The position numbers were made by a program, and so were the translations under genes. Shown here piece after piece: positions 12,328-23,379 of a DNA stretch of 64,000 bases. This DNA is from Dendrophyllia cribrosa (lineage: Eukaryota; Cnidaria; Anthozoa; Scleractinia; Dendrophylliidae): NCBI GenBank assembly GCA_024195265.1, contig JAJLRJ010000007.1, forward strand, positions 26,210,600 to 26,274,599, written 5' to 3'. The first letter of the stretch is position 1, and every line of letters begins with the position of its first letter. Under the pieces are notes generated by a model. That model saw only the letters and a list, made by a program, of their open reading frames with translations. It was not told the origin of the DNA and ran no database searches.

Positions 12328-12620
12328 ACGATTATTTACCCCATCTTTGAGTCTGTTTACTTATGATAGTAATTGATTGTTTTAATGTTTAGGTTAAAAG
12401 GTTTAATTAATATGTATGTATGGAATTTCCGTAATAGATATTCTATATCAGTTAGATCAGCTTTTTAGCTAACGCTACATGTCAGTAGTTCATTCTTGTG
12501 ACTCCTTGTTAGTGAAAGCACCCAACCCACCTCTCCCGGGGGGTTGTCCGGTGCTAGAGTCGTACCGAAATAAACGATTATTTACCCCATCTTTGAGTCT
12601 GTTTACTTATGATAGTAATT
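12294..12620 (+). repeat. Ngaro right end B1-A2-B2
   Basis: B1 (12294-12374) begins GGGGTTGTCCGGTGCTAGAG and contains the stop of the recombinase frame. A2 (12375-12521) follows with no gap. B2 (12540-12620) repeats B1 after an 18-bp CCCAACCCACC-type linker. An A-run follows B2. Confidence 0.9.
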
Positions 12621-13310
12621 AAAAAAAAAAATAAAAGTTAAATTCCACTTTTAGGCTCAAGGTGCCTATATTTGGAGGGCTATTTATGGATAGTATTTTG
12701 CCTTTCAAGAATAAGAGGCCTATGTTTGAGGGCAGGGGCTTATGAAATGGGGGAGGGTCTTATTTTGCAATTTTACGGTATTCCCAGTAAGACAAGGAAG
12801 CCCGCATATAAGAACAGTTTTGATAACATGCTCAGAGACCAAGCGCACTTTGCGATCATTCCCAACGGAGCCGGAAATAAAACAACGCTGTATCTATTAG
12901 CATATTTTGAGGATCGCGAATAAACTTTGGAAAAGTTTGACTGAACATATCTCGTGTGATATAACGTTTTCCCATAGAATTTACCTTTGTTTCCTTTGTC
13001 GGCAAAAGTCAGATCTACATATAGAATTTCATAACATCAAATCTAACACGAGCGCTATGGACGATTCTCTAGCAAAGCAATAGGTGCCTGCTCCCCACTA
13101 TTAAAAAATACTGTCCCCAAGCTCACGAGGGAAGCGTTTTAAAATGGATTTTACTATCATCTGTGGCGCCCCAAAATGCGCACGCGGACATCAACTGAGG
13201 CTCGTGCTATTTTTTCCTTCGTCGGGCAATGGACATACTTATAGGATTGCCATTTATTATTGTTAGAATTATTGTTTCTGTTATTACCGTCATTTTTATT
13301 TTTGTCCCAG
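12621..13310. other. Intron sequence, no feature
   Basis: This is the remaining part of intron 1 of the TTAA-element gene after the Ngaro insertion. I see only A-runs and a G-rich patch (GGGGGAGGGTC near 12749). No exon or repeat border is supported. Confidence 0.4.
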
Positions 13311-15307
13311 GTGTATTTGAATTTGATGACTCAGGCTTTCAAATGTCGATTTGCCCGAAGCACCGCGATGATTTTGGTATCGGATGGCACTGCCGGCAAA
13401 AGTTATGTAAAGTTCCCCTGGCTCTCGCACCCCATCATGTCACCAAAAAAAGAAAGGACTCTTTCTTTTGCACAGTCCAAGTTGATCTACAAGCTTACGT
13501 TGATACTTGTGCCAGTTGGATTTCGTAAGTATAGTACTCTGAGTGATGATGGGACTTTTACATGAAACTGTGATATTTAGTATACTTTGATTACCTAAAT
13601 ATCTAATACTGGGTGCCTGGTCTTATTGTCATACTTTCTCGGCATATCGATTTGTCATTGGCAACCCACAAAGTACGAAGGACCAGTATAAGTATAGTCT
13701 CCGCGCCGAAAGAAGAAATCCAGCGCTCTAAATTCAAGGTTCTCCGATCCCCGGAATCATATCTTTGTTGTTTTCTTTGTCAGCAATCTGTAGGGCGTGT
13801 CGCGGCTCCCTGACTGAAGAGGCAAAGCCGCAGCTGCCAGAGGACAGTGAAACCGCCAGCTCCAGAGAAACTGGGCGCACACTCCCACGTAAGGTCTATG
13901 TTCAGGAAGAATCGGCGTCCCCTTCGAGCGAGGAGAGTAATGGTATGGTAATTAATTATATTGTCAATAAAAACTCTTTGGCAGAGCTTCATTGTTTTTG
14001 TTTCAAAACTATTGGTTACCCGGCTATAAGTTTCAGTATGGAAATTGTTTTGTTCTTGTTAGTACGACTTCGCAAACGAACCACGGAGCCATGAAATGCC
14101 AGTGTCATCGCACGCCTTTCACAGTAACTCGTGCGAATAACGAGCTACAAGCTAATAGAATATGACCAACAAACTGAGACTGTGCAGCTTAGAGGGTTCG
14201 ACTTTGATATTATAGAGAAAATTACGTTTCATCTTTTTGTTTGCAAAATAGAAACCTGGAAGCGCTGTGAGTGACCTGTGCCAGTCTATGGGGAATGTGT
14301 CCATTACCAGTCTGTATGTACCCGAGGCAACGGACCCAAGCAGCAGTGAACTGTCCTCCAGTGACGACAGAGGCAAAAGTGTAAGTTTGGCTCTACGTCG
14401 CAGGAAGCTGAATGAGTTCCTTACTGTTTGCGACAAACCAATCCTCATCGTCCAGAAAAAGCCCTGGAGCGAACTGACCTCCTCCAAAGCCAAGCGTCAG
14501 TATATTGGAACAGCGGCAGATGCCATAGTCTCGACGTTGGGAATCATAAGTCCTGAGGACAGCGGCAGTTTATGGGAGGCTCTCCTCAAGTCTGGCGAAG
14601 TTGAGAAGTCCCTCGGGTTGCCATCTCCAATCTCCGCCGGAGAGGATAAATATCTGACGTCACTCGCGGAGGCGTATAGGTACGCTTCAACATGGGACAC
14701 CCAGAGGCAGATCCTGTCCATAATGGCTGACTTAGTGTCCTACACTGTCATACAGCGGTACCTGCCAAACATCACAGAGTACCGGGTGAAGGCGGCTAAG
14801 CAGCACGCATTTAGGTTTGGTCGGGGGACGCCTGTAACCATTTCAAAGAGTCCTCGAATGAGAGTTAATGAGAAGCAGCTTGACCATTTCTTAACATTTA
14901 TTACGAGTCCCCACATCATACAGGACCTTCGTTTTGGTCAGAAAACGTTAGCTCTTGCGGACGGAACGGTTGTTGAGACGCCAAACATTATACGCACACT
15001 CATTCCTGAGCGCATTGTGGCGCAATACAAGCAATACTGCGAGGAGATAGAGTTTACCCCGTTCAGTAGGTCCATGATGCTACGCATACTTTCCTCGTGC
15101 TCTGCGACTGTCAGACGATCACTTCATGGTCTTGACTATATTGCGGCAGACGGCGGAAAAGCATTCGACGAGCTCATTACCATGCTTCCTAAACTGAGCA
15201 GTGACCGTACTTGGCTCGACCGTTGGCAGAAAGAACTCATGGAGGCAAAGCAGTATATCAAGTCTGATTACAAGGTAAAGTAACTTTGTGTTACTTACGC
15301 ACTCAGT

Positions 15308-15423
15308 CCTAGTACAAAGGACGCTCTTATAGTGAGCCGTTCCTAATGCAAATGTAAAAACTTTAGTGTTTAAGCTTATTTGCATCAGGAACGGCTCATG
15401 ATAAGAGCGGTGTTTGTACTAGG
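15308..15423. repeat. Hairpin MITE in intron 4
   Basis: Arms of about 50 bp pair with each other. The left starts CCTAGTACAAAGGACGCTCT and the right ends TGTTTGTACTAGG, with a short loop around TTTAGTGTTTAAGC. It lies in the intron between the exons ending at 15274 and starting at 15639. Confidence 0.75.
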
Positions 15424-16603
15424 CCTTGTTTTTTTTTTGCACTGCTGAGCTTCAAAATGCTACGAGCAGCAGACGTTAGAATATATCGACAAAACATAGG
15501 CAATGAAGGTCTGCTTACATTGTTGGCAGCTTGTCAGGGGTGTTTTATTTTAAAGGGCCTTAGTAGTTCTATGGTCATGTGAACCCCGCTTCTAGAGTTA
15601 CCAGTGGCGATGAGTTTAAATTTCTTTTTCAAAAACAGGTGCACCTGACAGCGGAAGCAAACGTGCCCGATCACTGTACCGCTTACGCACTTAGTGACCC
15701 AAAAGAGAAATCTCTCTGCGTCGAGTGTCAACACGATCATAAAAGCAGCTGTCCCCAGTGCAAGGAGCTGAAATCTGCGTTGAAGGAAGAAGAAGCAGTC
15801 CTTTATAAGAGTTCCACCATCCCCGAGGATGTGCGTGATGACCTTCTCTATACTTACCAGAATGCAGTACAAGCGATACTGGCGTGGAAGGCTCATCAGC
15901 TGAGGTCACTACAGCAGGACAAGGCGTGCACTACAGTCCTTGATCAACTCGACGAGACCAAGGTACTTATAACCCAGGACTGGGCTATGAAATGGCTGCC
16001 ACAGAGATACAGAGAAACCCAAGCCGAGTGGTTTGGGAAACGAGGTATCTCTTGGCATATTAGTGTGGTCGTACGAAGAGTTAACGAGGAACTACAACAC
16101 CAGACCTTTGTTCACATCGTGCAAGACTGTAGCCAAGATGCCAACAGCGTGATCCAGCTCCTGCGCCACACCCTGAAGACCCTCAAACACGAACACCCAG
16201 AGATTGAGGCAGCAGCGCTGAGGCAAGATAACGCCGGCTGTTATCACAGCGTCGCGACGGTATCAGCATGCTGTCTGATGGCAGATGACACTGGCATCCG
16301 CGTAGAGAGAGTAGACTTCAGCGATCCCCAGGGAGGGAAGGGTGCGTGCGATCGTAAAGCTGCAACTATCAAGGCACACGTTCGCCGCTATGTCAACAAA
16401 GGCCATAATGTGGTTACCGCCCGGGAATTCCATGACGCTATGCTGTCTCACGGGGGCATAAACGGAGTGCGAGTAGCTCTTGTCACCAGTTCTACAGACC
16501 AGAGCCAGCAGGTAATTACTTCTGACTACACAGAATTATATTTAGAAGGATACTATTATTGTTGCAAGAATCGACTATCTAAAGCATCGCCATAATCAGT
16601 ATT

Positions 16604-16990
16604 AGTATATACCACACAAGTGAATAGTGGTTTTCGCGCGTTCTGATTGGTTAACTTGGAGGTGATTAGCAAAGTACTATTCACCTCCAAGCAGCGGCGC
16701 GCACAAGATTTTAAAATTTCCGACCATTTGTCGGTATATTCATGTGTTGTCAAAAATAAAGTAATTTTTAAGCCCGATAGTTATTCAACAACAACAACAA
16801 CAACAACAAGTTTTATTTCAAATTAAGTTATAAGTTTACAAAGCTTGTGCCCGCAATTAGCAAGGGCTATTCGAGGCGGGCACAGGATAAAAAGAAAATT
16901 TTATAATAAATATATGTATATATATATATATATAAAACGAACAATCCTAGAAGCAATCTAGTTTGTTATTCAGCTTGTGTGGTATATACT
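16604..16990. repeat. Small inverted-repeat element in intron 5
   Basis: AGTATATACCACACAAG at 16604-16620 is exactly inverted at 16974-16990. The interior holds a (CAA)n run at 16787-16811 and a (TA)n run near 16915-16935. It is non-coding. A second small palindrome (GTGGTGGATATTTACC and its inverse) lies just downstream at about 17026-17072. Confidence 0.65.
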
Positions 16991-18251
16991 AAAACAATAA
17001 TTTACCTTAGTGTCGGTGAAAGTGGTGGATATTTACCTTGCCGCTTCGCGGCTCGGTAAATATCCACCACTATTCACCTCCACTTCGGTGAATAATTGTT
17101 AACTATTACTATTACAGGTGGAGGCACCAGGGCGCTGGGAAGGAATCAGCACCATAAATAACTTTGTTTACACAGACAAGAATCAGGTGACCGTGTGGAA
17201 GGCCTTCGACACTGGACCGGGAAAATCTGTTCTTTGGTCTCGACTACAAGGTTAGCCAGCCATTCATTACCTCGCCGTTGATAGGGGCGATTGCAATGTG
17301 ATGATGTCTTCTAATGGCCTCCTATCCCTTACTTCTCCTTTCAGTACCAAGCAAGCTACCATGTCAGTCGTATAGATTCGAATTGTCACATGCTGGGCAA
17401 AGAAACCGTCTAAAGCATCCGAACCTAAGAGCAGCGACGACTCGGCCAATGAAGAGGGTGCTGAAGAAAGTGGCCTTTTCTGTTGCCCAGTAGATGGCTG
17501 CATAAAGAGCTACCAGCGGCACTCAAACCTTGAGAACCATATCATATTTGGTCAGTGCTGCTTGCAACCTCACAGAAAATACAGCTTGCTAGACCAGGCA
17601 GTCCTACTTTATGCAGAGAATCTCATGGAAGGAGACAGCGCCCAGCCCACTCTCGCCGTCCAGGCTGAACAATGTGGGGCCGTCGAGTCACCACAGAAAG
17701 GCTGGGCCCTAAAAGGATCCAAGAAGGCAGCCAGATTTACGGACGACCAGAGGAAGTACCTGGAGGACAAGTTTAGAATTGGCCAGGAGACGGGGCATAA
17801 AGCTGACCCCGAACAAGTTACACGGGAAATGCGGTATGCGCGCAACGAAAGAGGCGAGCGCCGATTCAAGGTGGAAGAGTTCCTGACCGCGGGGCAGATA
17901 CAGAGCTTCTTCTCCAGAACAGCCGCCAAACTTCGCCACGCTGTCGCCCCAGAAGACGACGAAGAAACGGATGACAACAACCGAGCAGCCGAAGATAAGG
18001 CTTTCTCAGATGCACGCAACATCATCCTGATGCAATGCGCACCAGTGCACCCCATAGTCTACGACACGTGGAACCTCTGTGCGATGAGCTCGTCCAACAA
18101 GCTCAGTAAGCTGACGGTAACCCAGCTACACGAGATTTGCTCCCACTTCAACATGGAGGAAAAACCCTCTGGACGCAGGAAGAAGCCCTATCTGGATTTT
18201 ATTTCGGAACTTGTAGGTGCCTGCTCTTGCGCATCCTCGAACTTATCATAG

Positions 18252-18610
18252 TAGAACCAGTGTAACACGAACTCTTGACGGGAGCAAAAGCAGTTGGAGT
18301 TAGCGCTTCGAGTTAGGGCGTGGTTTAACTTTCCTATCAAGACTATCACAAGAAAAAAGGAATCAGCGCGAATAAACGAGGAAATTTGGGTTTGACGAGT
18401 TCAAGTTACCAGGGTTCTACTGTGACCACTTATTATGTTTATAGATTTTATAGTATTTTGTATTATATTTTACTATACATTGTATAATATTTCTAATTTT
18501 ATCATTGTATTTATTATTGCCTCTAAAAATCCCCTTTAGGAACGTGGTAATAAAGTATGTATGTGTGTATGTGTGTGTGTGTATGTATGTATTTTCATTT
18601 TTTAAATCTA
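18252..18610. other. 3' region of the transposase gene, with TG/TATG microsatellite
   Basis: No coding exon follows the stop at 18251. A possible polyadenylation signal AATAAA lies at about 18549. A TATG/TG microsatellite runs at about 18557-18592. Confidence 0.4.
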
Positions 18611-18874
18611 CAAGCAATTGCAAAAAGAGTTGAGACATTGTGTACTGTAGTGCATATATTGAGGATAACATGGTTTTCAAAAAGTCCGCACCCCCTCCCC
18701 CCTTATCAATGTTGTACCAGATCAAAAATACCATTCAAACTAACAGTCATCAACATTGGAAGGGGGAGGGGGGTCAGTAGCACATTGCATTGATTTGATT
18801 TGTGTTACGCGGTCGCTTTTATACGGAATGAACACTATTTTTGGAAAGTGTCTCAACCTTTTTGCAACTGCTTG
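18611..18874. mobile_element. 264-bp TA-flanked MITE, copy 1
   Basis: The ends CAAGCAATTGCAAAAAG and CTTTTTGCAACTGCTTG are inverted repeats flanked by TA. The interior has purine and pyrimidine runs (CCCCCTCCCCCC / GGGGGAGGGGGG) that also pair. A second copy is at 59861-60126. The TA duplication fits a Tc1/mariner-type MITE. Confidence 0.75.
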
Positions 18875-18949
18875 TAGAATTCATTTTTTTCCTAAGAATC
18901 TTCTGTAGACGAGTGCCCGTGTTGTCGGTCTTCCTGTTTTTGGTCTCCC

Positions 18950-19970
18950 TGTTTGTCATGTTATGTAACGCAATCTCGACTCACGTAATAGCACTTCCAC
19001 AAGACTCGTAACACGTCAAGCGCGCGGAGATTTCGCTGTAGTTTGCCTCAGTTTTTGCGGAAATGAAGACAAACAAAGACATAAAGTACAAACATACATA
19101 TTGTAGATCTGATTATATACTAGACAGGATAGATATTTGGTAAAGATTTTGAACACTTCGCTGTGTCGTGATGAGAATTTGACCCACATGTTTACATTAG
19201 CGAGGAAGGTGCAAATACCTGAAAGCCAGGATATGAGTCCTTTTCGGCTGAAAATTGGTGTAAAATTTCCACATAATATCTATGAAACATGTATGTATCA
19301 CTGTGGGACTTGAGATTGCCTAAACTAAACGTATTTTGGCTGAAACATTTGTTTGAGTATTGATTTGTGTGTCGCGCCGAACCTCAAAACTGTCAAGTCA
19401 GAAGGTCAAATTTCACTCAAGTGCTCCCTGAATTTCGCGTTCCCAAAAATTCATTTCATGTGTTGCCCAAAGTTTTAAAACCATATTTTGAAAGCTTAGA
19501 GATTGCTTTTTAATATGGAATGTCTTTTGCTGTTTCAAACTAGGTACCGGGTGTAATTTTAGGCCTTCGAATTTCGACAAAATTTTGCTCGCGTGAAATC
19601 CTCAAACTTTTGTAAATATTTAAAAATCTGTAAAATAATCTAGTCGCAATCAATTCAAGCACATGACCACTCAAAATGTCTGTTAAAATCCCTTTAGTAC
19701 GATAAGTAGCTTTCTGGGTTGAATGATATTTGAATTAGATTCAAATCGGGCTCTTTTCATAGCCCGGTCTCGGGCCCCGAAAAAGCGGTCTGGCGAGGGC
19801 CGTGAAGCGCCCGAACTTGACACCCGCCATATTGCCAAAATATTTATCCGATGAAACTAAAATTTATATTTTCATTAATAAAATACCTAGGGTAGTCTAC
19901 AGAATTTTTTTTGGATTTTTCAAAATTTTTATAATTCCCACCCCTGGTCGATATTTACAGACATCCACTC
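18950..19970 (-). repeat. Right ~1-kb terminal inverted repeat
   Basis: This is the inverted partner of 5879-6895. The inner end is near CATGTTATGTAACGC (18960) and is more diverged than the outer part. It ends in CATCCACTC immediately before TTAA. Confidence 0.85.
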
Positions 19971-20249
19971 TTAAAATCCCTCCAGTTTAGGCTTTCCACA
20001 AGAACAGACTTTAATGGCAACTTAAATTTTGGAAAATCAAGCCTGAACTTGAACTTTATCATACAACAGATGTGACTCAATATATATCTCTGGAGTACCA
20101 AAACAGTGCACAATATTTACAAATCACCAATTTTCACCAAAACCTAAAAACAGAATATTTTCAGTCCACAAAATACTAAAAACAGTACAAAAACCGGCCT
20201 GCTAAATTTAGGGCTGGTTTTAGTAATAAGTTATTCAGTGTGGACACGT

Positions 20250-21690
20250 TTTGCAACAATCACTTCAACCTCTGGCTCAATTAATATAATTTGAGCCACT
20301 GATGGCTCACAGTGTGTCTCCCTGGTGTTTTGCTTTTTGCTTTTCTTTCCCTTTGTCTGCAGGCATCTATCTGGCTGGGAACTTAAGTCAAATCCTCCTG
20401 GTTAATAGGAAGCCTCATCTCCTTTAGACTTCTTTTGAGCCTGAAGCTTTCTCCTGAGATCTGCATACTTGGCACTTATTTTCTGTGAGGTGCTTTTGAT
20501 TCTAAACTGATCCTGTTGCCTCAATGCTCTCATTGTGTTAACACCAGGGTTCACTCCACATCATTGCATGGTTACAGCTTTACTTGCAGCACCAGTGTTG
20601 CACACTGCTATAGTCTCACAGACGGCAATACAGACTTTCCTTGCCCCACAAAACTTTGTTTTCGGCATTTGGACCATAACTGGCCATTCACTGCTTCATT
20701 CTGGTTGTCATTCCATTCAAGCACCTTGAAAGGAGATCAACATTGGAGAGCCTGGTAAATATAGAATTTAGCTCCTCCATAAACACTTCAGGCAAGTGGT
20801 TACTCATCATACTGTAGGTTGAGCTATCCTTCCAAAGTTTGCACCATGTTTCTTTGTCTTTGGGACAGTACTGATGTTGTTTCTCCAAACGGATGATTTC
20901 ATTTTTTATTATATGGTGCTGGATAGCTTTGATGCTATTTTTCATGCCCTCTAAGTTGCCTTGTTTCCCCTCCTTATGGCTTGCCCATAATAATTTTGCA
21001 TCTTATCAATGATGTTGTCCGTCAAGCGTCCCCTCCCTTTAACACCTTTCCCATCTGACAGCTTCTGACTTTTACGTACCGCTTTTGTATTTTCTTAGTG
21101 CAGTTCCAAGTCTCTTTTGCACATGTCCCACATACTCTTCCTTCTCTACAACATAATTGGAACCATATTTTGCCTTCAAGGCATCTCTTACCCTTCCGTA
21201 TGAGCTGCTATCACCATCTCCAACAAAGGTGGTATATTTGAGTTGACGTTTCTCAATACTCCTACTGAATATTTCAATTGCTGCCACAGCTTCCGTTTTC
21301 TCAGCTGAACCCTGGTGATTGATTTGACAAGTTGCAGCATGAGCTTTTTTCCAGGCCTGGTACTCGGTACTGTCCTTGTCCATGCCATTTTGAGCCTTAC
21401 ACTCATGACAGACAAGTGACTTGACACTGTAGTCAAGGATCTCACCAGTTTGATTGTATGCCTTCTTTGTTACTGGTGGTGGTAAATTCATCCCAGCACA
21501 GAACTGGGACAGTCCAGCTAGACCAAACTGGTATGAGGCTAAAAACTGGTATGAGGCTAAAACAGATCTACGGTTTACCTCATGAGCACCCCCACCCTTA
21601 CCATTTCTGCTGGTCTTTGGCCGAAAAAGCCTCTCCTTTTCTTTCTTTTAACAGCTGTAAACTTCACTGTCTTGGCCATTTTTACCAAGA
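20250..21690 (-). pseudogene. Mutator-like transposase pseudogene
   Basis: Read on the minus strand. A short first exon starts near 21681 (MAKTVKFTAVKRKKRR) and has a donor near 21606. The core follows with YTTFVGDGDSSSYGRV (a catalytic-Asp region), GHVQKRLGTALRKYK, then in another frame DKMQNYYGQAIR. Further on is NDNQNEAVNGQLWSKC and, shifted again, PKTKFCGARK. The order of these blocks matches the Mutator-like transposases common in cnidarians. At least three frame changes and several stops make it non-functional. The 14-kb TTAA element lies immediately to its left. Confidence 0.7.
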
Positions 21691-22107
21691 CAAAAACAGG
21701 GAAAACCTTTCTAGAAAATAGTTTGTCTCGAAGACTAGATCACAGCGCGCTCAATTTCAAAACAAAACGAAAAAGCTTTCGCAGTGGGTTTGCGGTGGCT
21801 CTTGGGGGAAAATTAGATTGGAATTGAAGAAATCTGGATTCTAAAACTGAGGAATGAGTTTTAGAGTGGCATTTGCCAAAATGCTGGAATAAAAACCCCT
21901 TAACAACCAAAATAAATAAATCCAAACAAACCGTTGCTATGAGATAATTAATGACATCTTTTTATTAATTGTAAATTCGAGGTGGGATTTTGAAATTTTT
22001 GAAAAAATAAAACATAGCCTTAAAGAACACTTAAAAGGCAAGTGAAAAATGGCAATATTTTTTTTGCAAAATTTTGTCGCTTTTTCCTAAATTTAGGGTT
22101 AGCTACC

Positions 22108-23330
22108 AACTGAATTAAACTCGAAAAGATAGCCAAAAACACCAAGTTTTAGCATTATATTTGTCCCAAAAATCTTGCGTGCAGGTTGCACACGTTGAAC
22201 GTTTCCAGGCAATCTTAGGTTGTAGAAAGTTGTTTTGAGTATCTATAATACATTAATGTAAACGACTTTAAAACTCTATAATATAATAACTCGCGTAAAA
22301 ATATAGGAATCTGGGTTACTATGGTTAGGATGCGTTGTCTGGAGAATACGAGATGCGTTTCATGCGGAGTGTTTGCGGTCTTAAAAAGGCAAATAAAGTA
22401 TATTTGCGCGTTATTTTCAACCTTGTTGGGAATCTCAAAATGTGAGTGTCAGTCTTCTTTGTTTTGCTCTTTTCCTGTAAGGAACTAAATCTCCAAATTT
22501 TTTCACACGCTCGAATTTCTACTATGAATGATTAATGTTGAAATAGTTTTCATGTGTTCTCGAATTTCTTGTTCCACGTGTATGTCATCCAACTTGATTG
22601 CAAAATGGATTTGTTGGACCTTCTTGTATTTGCTATTCCTTTCTTACTAACGATTTTCACATTCAAGTGTTTTCAGGAGCGCTGTTATCGTGTATGAGCA
22701 ACACAGTTGGTTGATTGTGCGAGAGCTGGGTTAAAAACATTGCCACATCCAAAGAAATCTCTCACTAATTTTATGGAACTCTCTCTACGGTAAAATCATT
22801 TAACACAAGTTAATTTTTCTTTACCGTTGATTCTGCTACCTGATTTATGGATCGTGGATCTCAGAAACAATCCTTTTACGTGTGAAACTGAATATTTCGT
22901 GCCCGAAGAACAAAATGATAAACCAGATCCCCCTCACAACAGTTGATAGGTTTCTATAAGGTCTTCTAACAAAGGACTGATAAACTGAGTTGTTGTAGTT
23001 GTCCCTTTCAAACTGGCAATGGAGATAACAACGAGAAGTCCCCAGAAGAAAACTGGCTCTCAAAACGAGATGGTTGTGAATAACGTAGAGGTCGACGAAA
23101 AGTTTCTGTAAAAGCTGAACTGGATTCTTTGGCAAATCCACTATTTTCCTGTCCAAAGGATAACAACAACAACAACAAAATTATTTGTACTCCACACTGA
23201 TTTACATTCTATAAAAACTACTGTTAAATATAGAGAGTACAGGCTGCCCATAATAACCATTGAGGGCTAAAAAAATAGGGCATCCATACTTAGGTTATTA
23301 ATAAATGATTTTATTAAGGGTCAGGTACAA
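22108..23330. other. No gene seen
   Basis: AT-rich sequence without recognisable exons. A 103-codon open frame on the minus strand (22845-23156) has no recognisable family features and no supporting splice sites. A short (AAC)n run is at about 23161-23178. Confidence 0.4.
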
Positions 23331-23379
23331 ACGTGACACACAGCTACACAAAACGCACAAAAAAAAAGAAAGGCAGCAA

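Larger units (their letters stand above)
9312..12620 (+). mobile_element. Ngaro-type (DIRS order) tyrosine-recombinase retroelement, internally deleted
   Basis: The ends form split direct repeats in the order A1 (9312-9458), B1 (12294-12374), A2 (12375-12521), B2 (12540-12620). A1/A2 (147 bp) and B1/B2 (81 bp) are nearly identical, and B1 abuts A2 directly. This A1-B1A2B2 layout is diagnostic of Ngaro elements. Inside are a gag-like ORF, a truncated reverse transcriptase and a tyrosine recombinase. At 3.3 kb it is shorter than intact elements because most of the RT/RNase H is missing. It lies in intron 1 of the TTAA-element gene. Confidence 0.9.
7901..18251 (+). pseudogene. Seven-exon DDE-type transposase gene of the TTAA element, two frameshifts
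   Basis: Exons with consistent GT..AG phases: 7901-8099, 13311-13524, 13784-13947, 14252-15274, 15639-16511, 17118-17250, 17345-18251. The early exons hold Cys/His clusters (GGECG; ICPKHRDDFGI..C..C; PICRACR across the exon 2/3 junction). Exon 5 carries an RNase H-like core with candidate acidic residues in ITQDWAMKW, LRQDNAGCYH and GGKGACDRKA. The last exon has a C2H2-like finger (CPVDGCIKSYQRHSNLENH), a conserved block GWALKGSKK...KYLEDKF...GQETG...DP, and a SAP-like end. Two breaks are visible: an extra A in the A7 run at 13445-13451, and a frame change near 17395-17410. I recognise this as a multicopy cnidarian transposon-type family, but its formal superfamily is uncertain. Start ATG 7901 is chosen because the upstream frame lacks conserved features. 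Confidence 0.7.
5879..19970 (+). mobile_element. 14.1-kb DNA transposon with ~1-kb terminal inverted repeats and TTAA duplications
   Basis: Sequence starting GAGCGGATGTCTGTAAATAT at 5879 reappears inverted, ending at 19970 (GAGTGGATGTCTG read inward). The similarity runs for about 1 kb. TTAA flanks both ends (5875-5878 and 19971-19974). TTAA duplications are known for piggyBac and Kolobok elements, but the encoded protein does not let me choose a superfamily. Cargo: a multi-exon DDE-type gene at 7901-18251, a Ngaro retroelement in its first intron, and several MITEs. The long inverted repeats are diverged by scattered substitutions, so the insertion is not very young. Confidence 0.85.
5450..22107 (-). 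mobile_element. Possible Mutator-like element split by the 14-kb TTAA element
   Basis: A 17-bp motif, GGTAGTTAACCCTAAAT at 5450-5466, is present inverted with one mismatch at 22091-22107. Between them, after removing the TTAA-flanked insertion 5879-19970, would be about 2.6 kb holding the minus-strand Mutator-like transposase pseudogene at 20250-21690. This fits an older element that served as target for the 14-kb one. No matching 8-9 bp duplication was found outside the motifs, so the borders are tentative. Confidence 0.35.

Noticed and set aside
17609..18055. 148-codon minus-strand frame
   Set aside because: Antisense of the GWALK/finger exon at 17345-18251, with no recognisable motif.
22845..23156. 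103-codon minus-strand frame as a gene
   Set aside because: No domain, conserved motif or splice signals were seen. It is within what is expected by chance in this much sequence.
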